Of a DNA stretch of 64,000 nucleotides, positions 8,520-16,934 are shown one piece after another (within the stretch, counting starts at the first letter, position 1; every line of letters begins with the position of its first letter). The translations under genes were made by a program, and so were the position numbers. Origin of the DNA: SZUA-545 sp050297855 (GTDB lineage: Bacteria > Campylobacterota > Campylobacteria > Campylobacterales > SZUA-545); NCBI GenBank assembly GCA_050297855.1, contig JBNKTC010000008.1:1-64000 (forward strand). The letters are read 5' to 3'. Under the pieces are notes generated by a model, which did no database searches, was not told the DNA's origin, and saw only the letters and a list, made by a program, of their open reading frames with translations.

Positions 8520-8765
8520 ATGGGTATGCCAAGTATGCCAGAACTGATCATCATTCTGCTGATCATCGTACTACTTTTCGGAGCGAAGAAGATCCCGGAT
8601 CTTGCCAAAGGGCTTGGAAGCGGTATTAAAAACTTCAAAAAAGCGATGAAGGACGACGAGGAAGAGACTACGGTAGCTGCCAACGATAAAACGGAGCAGA
8701 TTAAAAAAAGCGAGTCCACAGAAGCAAAGTCTGAGACAAAAGCCGAAGACGCGACAAAAGCGTAA
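8520..8765 (+). CDS. tatA: Sec-independent protein translocase subunit TatA
   Basis: 81 residues: a short N terminus, one membrane helix (about residues 8-22), the hinge FGAKKIPDLAKGLG that marks TatA/E proteins, an amphipathic helix, and a charged, disordered tail rich in Glu, Lys and Thr. TatA forms the pore of the twin-arginine pathway for folded proteins. The sulfide:quinone reductase in this window carries a twin-arginine signal and is a likely client. The ATG at 8520 follows AAGGAG. An internal Met3 or Met6 could also serve as start. Confidence 0.93.
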   Translation: MGMPSMPELIIILLIIVLLFGAKKIPDLAKGLGSGIKNFKKAMKDDEEETTVAANDKTEQIKKSESTEAKSETKAEDATKA

Positions 8766-8777
8766 GGATTCGGTTCT

Positions 8778-10379
8778 TTGAAAAAGAAGATTGCTTCACA
8801 CGTAACCTCGAAACTGTCGGATATCGAGGGTGTAGAGATCACCAAGCCGAAGGACCTCTCCTTCGGCCACTACTGCACGCCGGTATCCTTTTCACTTGCA
8901 AAAGTACTTAAAAAATCCCCCCACGTCATTGCCCAGGAGCTTTGTGAAGAGCTGGAACACGGTGAGCTGTTTGACAGCGTCAGCGCGATTTCCGGTTTTA
9001 TCAACTTCAAACTGAGCGATGCCTTCCTGGATACGTTTACGACCGATGCCCTGACCAGCGGTCCCAACTATGCCAAGGAGAAGTGTGATGGGTCGGTACT
9101 GGTAGAGTATGTCAGTGCCAACCCGACAGGTCCGCTTCACATCGGACATGCGCGGGGTGCCGTATACGGGGATATCCTCGTCCGGGTAGGACGCCATCTG
9201 GGGTACGATATTACGACCGAGTATTATGTCAATGATGCCGGTAATCAGATCCGCCTGCTGGGCGATTCTCTCTTTTACAGCGGAAAACGCGAAGTCCTCG
9301 GTGAGGATGTCGAGATGCCGGAAGGTTCCTATAAGGGAGAGTACATCTCCGATGCAGCCAAAGAGGCGGCGGAACATTTCGGGCCGGATATTTTCAAGGA
9401 TGAGTCCCGTATCGAGGAGCTTGCCGTCTGGGGAAAAGAGAAGATGCTGGGCGTCATCAAGGAGAACCTCAAAGCCGCCAAGATCGAGTTTGACAACTAC
9501 GTCAGCGAGAAAGAGGTCTTTACACGCTGGGATGCGGTACGCAAAGACCTGGAGGCCAAGGGTGCTCTTTACACTCAGGATGACAAAGTCTTTCTGAAGT
9601 CTTCCGAACACGGTGACGGGCATGACCGCGTCGTTGTCCGGGACAACGGGATTCCGACCTACCTGGCCGGTGACATCGTTTACCACAATGACAAGTTCGA
9701 GCGAAAGTTCGATCACTACATCAACATCTGGGGTGCGGACCACCACGGCTATATCGCCCGTGTCAAAGCGGCGATCGAGTTCCTTGGTTACGACAGCGAG
9801 AAGATGGAGATCATCCTCTCCCAGATGGTCGCGCTCCTCAAGCACGGCGAGCCGTACAAGATGAGCAAGCGTGCCGGGAACTTTATCCTGATGGGTGACG
9901 TGGTCGAGGATATCGGCATCGATGCCCTGCGGTTTGTCTTTATGACCAAGAAGTCCGACACGCACCTGGAGTTTGACGTCGACATGCTGAGCAAAGAGGA
10001 CAGTTCCAACCCGGTCTTTTACGTCAACTATGCCCACGCACGGATCAAATCGGTCTTCAGAAAACTGGAGATCGACGAAGCATCGGTCTATAACGTTAAG
10101 CTGGAGAACCTCAAAGACGACGCCAAAGAGATCCTCTTTGAAGCACTGATCCTGCCGGAGATCCTGGATGACGCATTCCACAGCCGCAACCTGCAGCTGA
10201 TCACCGACTACCTCTATAAACTCTCCTCGCGGTTCCACCGTTTCTATACGGAGAACAAGGTTATCGGCAGTGACAACCAGGAGCAGCTGCTTAAGATCTT
10301 TGCCATGGTCGGGCTGACGATCCGTACCGCCATGTCCCTTCTTGGCATTACCGCCAAAGATAGAATGGAACGTGATTAA
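8778..10379 (+). CDS. argS: Arginine--tRNA ligase
   Basis: 533 residues, class I synthetase. HIGH is at 121-124 within the PTGPLHIGHARG context typical of ArgRS, and the second signature KMSKR is at 361-365. The N-terminal additional domain and the C-terminal DALR anticodon-binding domain are both present. The start is a TTG at 8778, 12 bases after the tatA stop, with TAAGGA upstream. The 3' end overlaps mtaB by 8 bases. The gmk-tatA-argS order is conserved with Helicobacter. Confidence 0.96.
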   Translation: MKKKIASHVTSKLSDIEGVEITKPKDLSFGHYCTPVSFSLAKVLKKSPHVIAQELCEELEHGELFDSVSAISGFINFKLSDAFLDTFTTDALTSGPNYAKEKCDGSVLVEYVSANPTGPLHIGHARGAVYGDILVRVGRHLGYDITTEYYVNDAGNQIRLLGDSLFYSGKREVLGEDVEMPEGSYKGEYISDAAKEAAEHFGPDIFKDESRIEELAVWGKEKMLGVIKENLKAAKIEFDNYVSEKEVFTRWDAVRKDLEAKGALYTQDDKVFLKSSEHGDGHDRVVVRDNGIPTYLAGDIVYHNDKFERKFDHYINIWGADHHGYIARVKAAIEFLGYDSEKMEIILSQMVALLKHGEPYKMSKRAGNFILMGDVVEDIGIDALRFVFMTKKSDTHLEFDVDMLSKEDSSNPVFYVNYAHARIKSVFRKLEIDEASVYNVKLENLKDDAKEILFEALILPEILDDAFHSRNLQLITDYLYKLSSRFHRFYTENKVIGSDNQEQLLKIFAMVGLTIRTAMSLLGITAKDRMERD

Positions 10380-11652
10380 CTTCACTCCCCTTCCCAAAGT
10401 CTACTTCAAGACCTTCGGGTGCCGGACGAACCTGTTCGACACCCAGGTCATGATCGCCAATCTCAAGCACTATGAACTGACCCAGGACGAGAACGAAGCA
10501 GATATCATCGTTATCAACTCCTGTACCGTTACCAACAATGCCGACAGCGGCGTACGCAACTATATCAACCAGGTCCGGCGGAAAAACCCGAAGGCCAAGG
10601 TCTATTTTACCGGCTGCGGAGTGACAACCCAGGGGGAGATGCTCTTTAACGACAAGTCCCTGGACGGAGTCTTCGGCCACTCCGAGAAGGAATCCATCGA
10701 CACGATGCTGGACCGCAAAGAGCGTTTCTTCGAAGTGGGGGACCTCAGTCACATCGACAAGACGGTAGTGACGGAGTTCGTCGGGAAAAGCCGTGCCTTT
10801 ATCAAGATCCAGGAGGGGTGTGATTTCGAGTGCAGCTACTGCATTATCCCCAGTGTCCGCGGACAGGCACGCAGCCTGGATGAGGCCGTGATCCTGGAGC
10901 AGGTGGAGATGCTGGCACTGAACGGCTTCAGCGAGTTTATCCTTACCGGTACCAACGTCGGAAGCTACGGCCGGGACAAAGGGACCTCAATCGCCCGGTT
11001 GCTGAAGAAGATCGCCCTGATCAAAAACGTCAAACGGATCCGAATCGGCAGCGTGGAGCCGATCCAGCTCGATGATGCATTTATGGAGCTTCTGGGTGAG
11101 CCGTGGATGGCACGACACCTTCATATCGCCCTCCAGCACACGCACGACGATATCCTGAAGGCGATGCAGCGGCGCAACACCTATCCGGAAGATCTGAAAC
11201 TGTTCGAAAAACTGGCATCCCACGGCTACGCTCTGGGGACTGATTTTATCGTCGGTTTCCCGGGTGAGACGGATGCGATCTGGGAAGAGACGATGCGGCG
11301 GGTCGAAGCGCTTCCCCTGACCCATATCCACGCCTTTACCTACAGCAAGCGCGACGGCACCCCTGCCGCGACGATGGGCGAACAGGTGCGCGGTGACGTA
11401 GCCAAGGCACGTCACAAGGAGCTGACAGCGCTTATCCGGGAAAAGAACATCGCATTCCGGAAAGCTCGCCAGGGCACACCGCTTAGCGTGCTGATCGAAA
11501 CGGAAAAAGAGGTGTCTGACGGTTACCTCTACAGCGGCTTCGACCAGTTCTTCAACAAGATGGAGATCCGTTCCAAAACGCGTGTGGATACGACCTGGAT
11601 CACCCTGGATGCCTATAGTGTTGAGGCGGAGAAGAATGTCGCAACCCTATGA
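10372..11652 (+). CDS. mtaB: tRNA t6A37 methylthiotransferase MtaB
   Basis: Radical SAM methylthiotransferase, 426 residues from the chosen start. The N-terminal UPF0004 domain shows its three cluster Cys at 17 (FGCRTN), 51 (NSCTVT) and 82. The radical SAM motif CxxxCxxC is at Cys150, 154 and 157, and a TRAM-like C terminus follows. MtaB adds a methylthio group to t6A at position 37 of tRNAs reading ANN codons; FGCRTN rather than the MiaB or RimO form favours MtaB. I chose the GTG at 10372, which overlaps the argS stop (GTGATTAA); a TTG at 10342 is an in-frame alternative. Confidence 0.88.
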   Translation: MINFTPLPKVYFKTFGCRTNLFDTQVMIANLKHYELTQDENEADIIVINSCTVTNNADSGVRNYINQVRRKNPKAKVYFTGCGVTTQGEMLFNDKSLDGVFGHSEKESIDTMLDRKERFFEVGDLSHIDKTVVTEFVGKSRAFIKIQEGCDFECSYCIIPSVRGQARSLDEAVILEQVEMLALNGFSEFILTGTNVGSYGRDKGTSIARLLKKIALIKNVKRIRIGSVEPIQLDDAFMELLGEPWMARHLHIALQHTHDDILKAMQRRNTYPEDLKLFEKLASHGYALGTDFIVGFPGETDAIWEETMRRVEALPLTHIHAFTYSKRDGTPAATMGEQVRGDVAKARHKELTALIREKNIAFRKARQGTPLSVLIETEKEVSDGYLYSGFDQFFNKMEIRSKTRVDTTWITLDAYSVEAEKNVATL

Positions 11653-12727
11653 CGTCGCCGTCATCGGTGCGGGAATTGCCGGGAGTACAATAGCCTACCA
11701 GCTTAAAAAGCTGAACCAACGTATCGCCGTCTTCGACCAGGCAGCTCTGGGAAACGGGGCCAGCGGAGCGGCCGGTGCGTTTATCTCCCCGATGCTCGGC
11801 AAACCCAACTCCCTCAAAACCTTTACAAACGACGCCTTTGCCTACTCGACGCAGCTCTATCATGAACTGGCCGGTGAGGGCTTTATCCAAAACGGTGTCC
11901 TTCGGCTTCCCAAGGATGAACAGGACAAACCCTCCTTTGATTCACTGGAACAGTTTATCGAGATGCCTTACGAAAGACGGGGCGAGGGTTACTTCTTTGA
12001 TAGGGCAGGGGTGATCCCGCCCGATGTGATCCTGCCGGCTTTGCTGAAAGGGTGTGACTGCTTTTTTGAACAGCACGTGGAGGCTCTGAAACGGGACGAT
12101 GAAGGACTCTGGTGCTTCGGGGAGATCCGGGCCCGAAATGTCGTACTGGCAACGGGGGGATATGAGTCCCTGGTAAGCTTTCCATACCCCCTGATCCGCG
12201 GGGTATGGGGGGAGCGGATCCGTATCGAGACACCGACACGCACGACCCACAATTACCATAAAAAAGTCTCCGTCAGTACCACCGTCAACGGCAACCAGCT
12301 CCTTATCGGGGCGACCCACAAGAAGAACCACGACTGGACGATTGATGATAAGGCCCCTGCCGAGCTGCTGGAAAAGGCTGCCGAGATCCTTCTTATCGAA
12401 TCGCCGCATATCCTGGAGATCAAGGCGGGGATGCGTCCGGGCAGTGTGGATTACTACCCGATCCTGGGGGCCGTTCCCGACATTGAAAAGAATATCGCCG
12501 AGTTCGAGACGATCTGTCACGGGACCAAGGTCCCCCGGGAGCGTCTCCACTATGTTCCCGGGCTCTATCTCCATACCGGGCACGGCGGGCGGGGGTTTGT
12601 CACCGCACCGCTGAGTGCGAGGCTGCTTGCCAAAAAGATCGTTGCGGGTGAGCCCCTGCCGGAGAACCTCGATATGGTCCGCTTTTTTTACCGTTGGATG
12701 CGTCGGGAGTACCGCCCCGGTTCATAA
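11636..12727 (+). CDS. FAD-dependent oxidoreductase resembling the MnmC C-terminal domain
   Basis: 363 residues. A Rossmann dinucleotide motif GAGIAG is at 11-16, and the C-terminal segment with GHGGRGFVTAPLSARLLA matches the FAD-binding end of DAO/MnmC2-type enzymes. In MnmC this domain oxidises cmnm5U34 to nm5U34 in tRNA. Here there is no fused methyltransferase domain, and a DadA-like amine oxidase role remains possible. It overlaps mtaB by 17 bases, so a shared tRNA-modification operon is plausible. The ATG at 11636 is preferred over an upstream in-frame start because GGCGGAG precedes it and the Rossmann fold then begins near residue 5. Confidence 0.75.
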   Translation: MSQPYDVAVIGAGIAGSTIAYQLKKLNQRIAVFDQAALGNGASGAAGAFISPMLGKPNSLKTFTNDAFAYSTQLYHELAGEGFIQNGVLRLPKDEQDKPSFDSLEQFIEMPYERRGEGYFFDRAGVIPPDVILPALLKGCDCFFEQHVEALKRDDEGLWCFGEIRARNVVLATGGYESLVSFPYPLIRGVWGERIRIETPTRTTHNYHKKVSVSTTVNGNQLLIGATHKKNHDWTIDDKAPAELLEKAAEILLIESPHILEIKAGMRPGSVDYYPILGAVPDIEKNIAEFETICHGTKVPRERLHYVPGLYLHTGHGGRGFVTAPLSARLLAKKIVAGEPLPENLDMVRFFYRWMRREYRPGS

Positions 12728-12776
12728 CTTTAAAACGGCACCTGCTACTATATATTAATTTTTTATTAGGAGTAGC

Positions 12777-13775
12777 ATGTACCGAATCGTTCTCTTTATT
12801 TCATTATCCGTTCTCTTCTTTTCCGGGTGTGCCCAGAAGGTGATGATCCAGGCCCTCGAACCGGCGGAGGTCAACCGGGCTGCGGTGACCAAAAAGGTCT
12901 CGGTCGCCCCCTTTAAAAACGACACCATCGGACTGACACAGAAACTGGAGGGAAAACTGTCCAACCAGTTGTTGGATGGTCGTCCCTACTTTACCGTAAT
13001 CAGCAAAAGCGATTTTAAACGCCTGGTGGAGGAGCAGAAGCGCCAATATTCCGGTCTTTTGGACGAGGATCAGGCCGTAGAGCTTGGGAACCTGCTGGGG
13101 GCCCAGGCGCTTATCAGCGGAAGTCTGACATCCCAGACCCTGCAGGATACGCGTTTTTACGAGAAACGAACCGAGTGTGTCGATAAAAAGTGCGAGGAGA
13201 AACGGGAGTATAAGGTCGCCTGCACAAAGCGGACCATCGGGCTCGGGGTCCAGATCAAGATGGTGGATGTGGAGCGCGGGGATATTATCTATGGGAATAC
13301 CCTCAGTGACGAGGCCGCGTGGGAACACTGCCGTGATGATAAACGGGTCCTCCCTTCCAAAAAACAGGGGCTGGACCTCCTTTCCGACAGGATCATCCGC
13401 GATTTTATCTATAAGCTGACACCGCACTATATCTATTTTCACGTCACGCTCCTGGAAGAGCCCGACCTCGAATTCACCGAACGCCAGGAGATGCTGTTGG
13501 AGAATGCCCTGGCCTTTATCGATCACAACCGGATGGACCGGGCCGAGGTGCTGCTTCAGGAACTCTTTACCCAGACGGGGAGACAGAGCTATGTCGCCGC
13601 CTATAATATCGGGGTGGTCAAAGAGGCCCAGGGGCAGTACGAGGATGCGAAGTACTATTACACGATAGCCGACGAACTGGCCATGAGCCCGGTAGAGGAG
13701 ATCAACTACTCCATTAACCGCATTGATGCGTCAATTCGGAAACGGAAACTGGCACTGGAGCAAATCAAAAAGTAA
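12777..13775 (+). CDS. Lipoprotein with CsgG/FlgO-like domain and C-terminal TPR-like region
   Basis: 332 residues. The signal ends in FSGC, so Cys18 is the predicted lipidation site. Residues about 35-190 resemble CsgG/LpoB/FlgO-type lipoproteins (KKVSVAPFKND, then a segment with ALISGSL). The C terminus (about 230-320) is helical and looks like one or two tetratricopeptide repeats. Four cysteines cluster near residues 130-145. Expected location is the periplasmic face of the outer membrane. It is followed 48 bases later by an LPP20-family lipoprotein. Exact function unknown. The ATG at 12777 follows TAGGAG. Confidence 0.7.
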   Translation: MYRIVLFISLSVLFFSGCAQKVMIQALEPAEVNRAAVTKKVSVAPFKNDTIGLTQKLEGKLSNQLLDGRPYFTVISKSDFKRLVEEQKRQYSGLLDEDQAVELGNLLGAQALISGSLTSQTLQDTRFYEKRTECVDKKCEEKREYKVACTKRTIGLGVQIKMVDVERGDIIYGNTLSDEAAWEHCRDDKRVLPSKKQGLDLLSDRIIRDFIYKLTPHYIYFHVTLLEEPDLEFTERQEMLLENALAFIDHNRMDRAEVLLQELFTQTGRQSYVAAYNIGVVKEAQGQYEDAKYYYTIADELAMSPVEEINYSINRIDASIRKRKLALEQIKK

Positions 13776-13823
13776 GTTCCCTGCCGATACAATAGAACAA
13801 CCATACCACAAAAGAGAGTAGCA

Positions 13824-14840
13824 ATGAAAAAGATTATTACAGCGCTTACGGGACTGGTGATCCTGCTGGGCTTGACGGGGTGCGGCGGTGGCGGAGCCCC
13901 CCAGCCGGCATATGAAGAAAAACCGATGCCCTCATGGTATATCAACCCTCCTGCAAACAACCCGATGTACCTTTACGGGCTGGGCGAGGGGATGAACATC
14001 GAACGAGCGACACGCAATGCCCTGGACAATATGGCATCCCGCCTGAGCGTGACGGTGGAGTCGACGTACGAAGTGAAGACGAAGATCCAGAAAGGGTATA
14101 CGGAGTCCTTCTCCCAGAACAGCCAGCGCAACCTCAAGAGCGAAGTGGCCAAGATCCGTATCAGCAACTACGAAGTGGACAAATCCGAAAAGATTGCTCC
14201 CGGACACTATGTCGTCTTGGTCAAATCGGATAAAGAGAAGTTTTATACCTCTCTGGTCAAAGAGCTGGATATGAAGTTCAAGACGCTCAATGAGAAGCGT
14301 GCGGTCAACAAGGGTGCCAACATCATCAAGCAGGCCTACTTCTACCAGGATGCGGTCAATGAAACCAACGAGATGATGTCCACGCTGCTGGTCCTGGGAA
14401 CCCTGGATGAGAATTTTAACGATAAAAAATATCTGGATGACATCCAGACGATCAATGCGGAAAACGAAGCGGTCAAAAAGGCGATCAATTTTGTAATCCA
14501 GACCGACAAGGCTTCTCTTAATATGGCTGAAGCGGTCCGCGTCGCCCTCACCGACAGCGGTTTTAAGGTCGTCTCATCCAAGGCAAAAAACAGCAATACG
14601 GTTTTTGTCAAACTGAGCAGCCGTGCCGAAGAGTCCAAGGCGATGGGCTTTATCGTCGCCAAGATCACGACCAATATCGAAGTCAAAACGGCAGACGGTA
14701 AAACGGTCGGCGGGAACAAGCTGAACATCAACGGCCAGTCGCCCCAGAGTTTTGAACTGGCTAAAGAGAACGGTTCGAAAAAACTGAAAAAGATGATCCA
14801 AAAAGAGGGGATCAATACGATCCTTGGCCTAAAACTCTGA
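13824..14840 (+). CDS. LPP20-family lipoprotein
   Basis: 338 residues with signal peptide and lipobox LTGC (Cys20). Residues about 35-180 match the LPP20/FlgP lipoprotein family: the PSWYINPP motif followed by GLGEG and a conserved A-x-R-x-A-L helix. H. pylori Lpp20 and C. jejuni FlgP belong to this family; FlgP forms the basal disk around the flagellar motor. The protein here is about twice the length of FlgP, so it is a related but distinct member. It probably forms an operon with the CsgG-like lipoprotein gene. The ATG at 13824 follows AGAGAG. Confidence 0.75.
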   Translation: MKKIITALTGLVILLGLTGCGGGGAPQPAYEEKPMPSWYINPPANNPMYLYGLGEGMNIERATRNALDNMASRLSVTVESTYEVKTKIQKGYTESFSQNSQRNLKSEVAKIRISNYEVDKSEKIAPGHYVVLVKSDKEKFYTSLVKELDMKFKTLNEKRAVNKGANIIKQAYFYQDAVNETNEMMSTLLVLGTLDENFNDKKYLDDIQTINAENEAVKKAINFVIQTDKASLNMAEAVRVALTDSGFKVVSSKAKNSNTVFVKLSSRAEESKAMGFIVAKITTNIEVKTADGKTVGGNKLNINGQSPQSFELAKENGSKKLKKMIQKEGINTILGLKL

Positions 14841-14847
14841 CAACCCC

Positions 14848-14870
14848 GGGGGCATCATGCCCCCTTTCTT
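14848..14870 (+). terminator. Rho-independent terminator after the LPP20 gene
   Basis: GGGGGCA and TGCCCCC form a perfect 7-base stem with loop TCA, followed by TTTCTT. The loop contains the stop codon of the convergent minus-strand gene, so the last few codons of that gene lie within the terminator. Confidence 0.75.
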
Positions 14871-15454
14871 ACGATAACGACCGTTTTACTCTCCAGTATC
14901 TTCTCCACACGTTTTTGCCACAGACGACCGAATTCACGTATCTCGTCTTCCGTTGCCATCGCACCCATGACCCTGGATTTCAAAGGCGGTAACAAGGGGT
15001 CTTCCGCGATCCCTGACGGGTCGTACCCGATGTCGACATATGAGCCGGTATCCAGCCGGCTCAGGCGAAGGAGCATCGGGATCGCTTCATTAAAAAAGAG
15101 GCGGTCCGTTCGGGCGTGGCTGCCCCCCAGGCCTTTAAAGCCACGCTCGTCCGATGCCCCGGTGATCTGTGACGCAACGGCGGCCATGACGCCGGTCGTC
15201 CCTTCCCGTGCATCCTGACGGAAAGCGACGCGGATATCGCCGCGGCAGGGGAGCGTATCGGGGTAGAGCTCCCCAAGCCCCACTTTCAGCATCAAAAAGA
15301 TCCCGGCAGTCGTGGGACATGAGTGGCCGGCGAGTTTGACGCAATCCAGGTAGGAGAAGCTGACTTTACCGTCCGTATTGATACCCAGAAGGGCCGTGAG
15401 CGGATCGTGGAGCGTAATGGAGGGGATATGGTCGAAAAAAGGGGGATAGTGCAT
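14855..15454 (-). CDS. FmdE-like conserved protein of unknown function
   Basis: 199 residues from the chosen start. The motif AGHSCPTTAG (about residues 39-48) resembles the GHxCPG motif of the FmdE family, whose members are found near formylmethanofuran dehydrogenase genes but have no settled role. The middle has a conserved GLGGSHARTDRLFF stretch and no signal peptide or membrane span. I chose the ATG at 15454 because AAAAAAGG stands at a good distance before it; an in-frame ATG at 15502 is an alternative. It is in tandem with the metallopeptidase gene upstream. FmdE membership is a motif-level guess. Confidence 0.6.
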   Translation of the reverse strand: MHYPPFFDHIPSITLHDPLTALLGINTDGKVSFSYLDCVKLAGHSCPTTAGIFLMLKVGLGELYPDTLPCRGDIRVAFRQDAREGTTGVMAAVASQITGASDERGFKGLGGSHARTDRLFFNEAIPMLLRLSRLDTGSYVDIGYDPSGIAEDPLLPPLKSRVMGAMATEDEIREFGRLWQKRVEKILESKTVVIVRKGA

Positions 15455-15511
15455 TGTGAGCCTTTTTTGACGTATCGTATCCGATTGGGGGGGAGAGCTC
15501 ATTGATGCCGG

Positions 15512-16210
15512 TCAATACCCCCCTTTGATCCGGCGATGGATCTCTTTGTAATCAGGCTGATATTTCTCGACGATCTTCCAGAAACGCTGCGAGTGGTTCT
15601 TCTCCTGAATATGGGCCAGTTCGTGGATGACGATGTAGCGGACGATCTCATGGGGGAACTGTGCCAAAAGGGTGTTAAAGACGATCCGGTTGCGGCTGTC
15701 GCAGCAGCCCCAGCGACGCTTGTATTTTCTGAACGAGACCGATTCGGGATAGAGTCCCATTGCACGGCTCATACTCTCTACCAGGGGGAGGACGGCTGCT
15801 TCGCTTCGCTGCCGGTAGAATGTTTCAAGGTGGTAGGGTATCCGTCCGGTTTTTTCCGGATGGGTCCGGATCGTGATGATCCCGTCACCTGTAATGATCT
15901 CGGTCTTTTTCAGGGCAGTTTCCTGCTCGAGCTTCACGGTATGCGGAATACCGTCCAAAAAGAGTCGCTCCATCTTTTCGTAATGGGGGAGGGCGGTTGT
16001 GATCACACGATCGATCGTCGCCAGCTTTGAACGGATCCATTCCGCCTTTTCCAACACGATCCGCCTGGCGTCTTCAGCCTGGAAATGGGGACCGCTTTTG
16101 ACGATGATCCCGTCGTTTTTATCAATAGTCAGATAAACGTTCTTGATATTTTTTTTCTTCAGATGGGTAAAGCTGATTTTATCGTTTTGGTAGGTAACAT
16201 CTAGTTTCAT
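15512..16210 (-). CDS. YgjP-type (DUF45) zinc metallopeptidase
   Basis: 232 residues. The zinc site HELAH is at 196-200, with a further His at 206 (KNHSQRFW), as in the YgjP/WLM group of M48-like peptidases. The upstream segment RKYKRRWGCCDSRNRI is also a family hallmark. No signal peptide or membrane helix is present, so it should be cytoplasmic. Substrate is unknown. It is divergent from the HIT gene, with 28 bases between the starts, and is probably cotranscribed with the FmdE-like gene downstream. Confidence 0.85.
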   Translation of the reverse strand: MKLDVTYQNDKISFTHLKKKNIKNVYLTIDKNDGIIVKSGPHFQAEDARRIVLEKAEWIRSKLATIDRVITTALPHYEKMERLFLDGIPHTVKLEQETALKKTEIITGDGIITIRTHPEKTGRIPYHLETFYRQRSEAAVLPLVESMSRAMGLYPESVSFRKYKRRWGCCDSRNRIVFNTLLAQFPHEIVRYIVIHELAHIQEKNHSQRFWKIVEKYQPDYKEIHRRIKGGY

Positions 16211-16238
16211 AAAGTGAAGTTTAGCATGTTGGAGATTT

Positions 16239-16613
16239 ATGAAAATCTATTCGGACGATCTAATTTTTATCGAAATCCATGAAAGCGAGATCCCGTGGCT
16301 GAAGGTCTTTACCCAGCGCAAGATCAAGGAGTTCAGCGAAGCGGACGGCGCGGAGCGCATGGCCGTCTGGCAGGTGCTTGATATCATCGAACGGGAGATG
16401 ATTGCACATTTTTCACCTGAAAAGATCAATATCGCGCAGTTCGGCAACTACCTGCCGCACCTGCACTGGCATATCATGGCCCGTTTCAAAGAGGACAGCT
16501 TTTTCCCCGAGCCGATGTGGGGAGAACGACAGCGTGAGGGTGCCGGCCATCTGGAGGGGATGGACGGCTTTGTGGAAGCGCTGAAAAAAAAGCTGCTGAA
16601 GATCAGACCGTAA
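16239..16613 (+). CDS. HIT family nucleotide-binding protein
   Basis: 124 residues. The histidine triad is seen as HLHWH (His74, His76, His78) in LPHLHWHIMARF. HIT proteins hydrolyse or transfer nucleotidyl groups, for example dinucleoside polyphosphates or AMP-lysine. The rest of the chain is diverged from the Hint group and resembles short HIT proteins of Campylobacterota. The ATG at 16239 is preceded by TTGGAG. The 3' end overlaps a convergent small membrane protein gene by 11 bases. Confidence 0.88.
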   Translation: MKIYSDDLIFIEIHESEIPWLKVFTQRKIKEFSEADGAERMAVWQVLDIIEREMIAHFSPEKINIAQFGNYLPHLHWHIMARFKEDSFFPEPMWGERQREGAGHLEGMDGFVEALKKKLLKIRP

Positions 16614-16839
16614 AAAGCTTTTTAAAGAGGGAAAAGATCAGGGTGATCACCATAACGATCCCGTAGCCGAAAAGGGCGAAGATAAACGGATGGAACGGTC
16701 CCATACCATAGACGACAGCGCCCGGAAGATGGGAGATTCTGTCAATCGGGTGGATAAGGAGGTCAGGATGCTGGATAAGTGCCAGTACGACCAGAACCGC
16801 CAGATAGATAAGCAGATGTTTTTTTAAACCTTGTTTCAT
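16603..16839 (-). CDS. Small membrane protein, 78 residues
   Basis: Two predicted membrane spans (about residues 8-25 and 50-70) joined by a short loop with HPIDRISHLP, and a basic C terminus. No family is recognised. It starts at an ATG at 16839, with GGCTCACG upstream as a weak ribosome site, and overlaps the HIT gene by 11 bases at the 3' end. Its position as a single minus-strand gene after the sqr terminator suggests its own promoter. Confidence 0.6.
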   Translation of the reverse strand: MKQGLKKHLLIYLAVLVVLALIQHPDLLIHPIDRISHLPGAVVYGMGPFHPFIFALFGYGIVMVITLIFSLFKKLFTV

Positions 16840-16884
16840 CGTGAGCCTTGCAGAAAATTTGCGTGATTATAACAAGAGAAGAAT

Positions 16885-16920
16885 AAAGAGGGGGCTTCCC
16901 GGAAGGCCGGGAAGCCGTGG
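16885..16920 (-). terminator. Rho-independent terminator of sqr
   Basis: A perfect 10-base stem, GGCTTCCCGG with CCGGGAAGCC, closes a 4-base loop (16893-16916). On the minus strand it is followed by a CT-rich tail with TTTATTCTTC. It lies 15 bases after the sqr stop. Confidence 0.8.
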
Positions 16921-16934
16921 GAAGAAAAAAGAGG

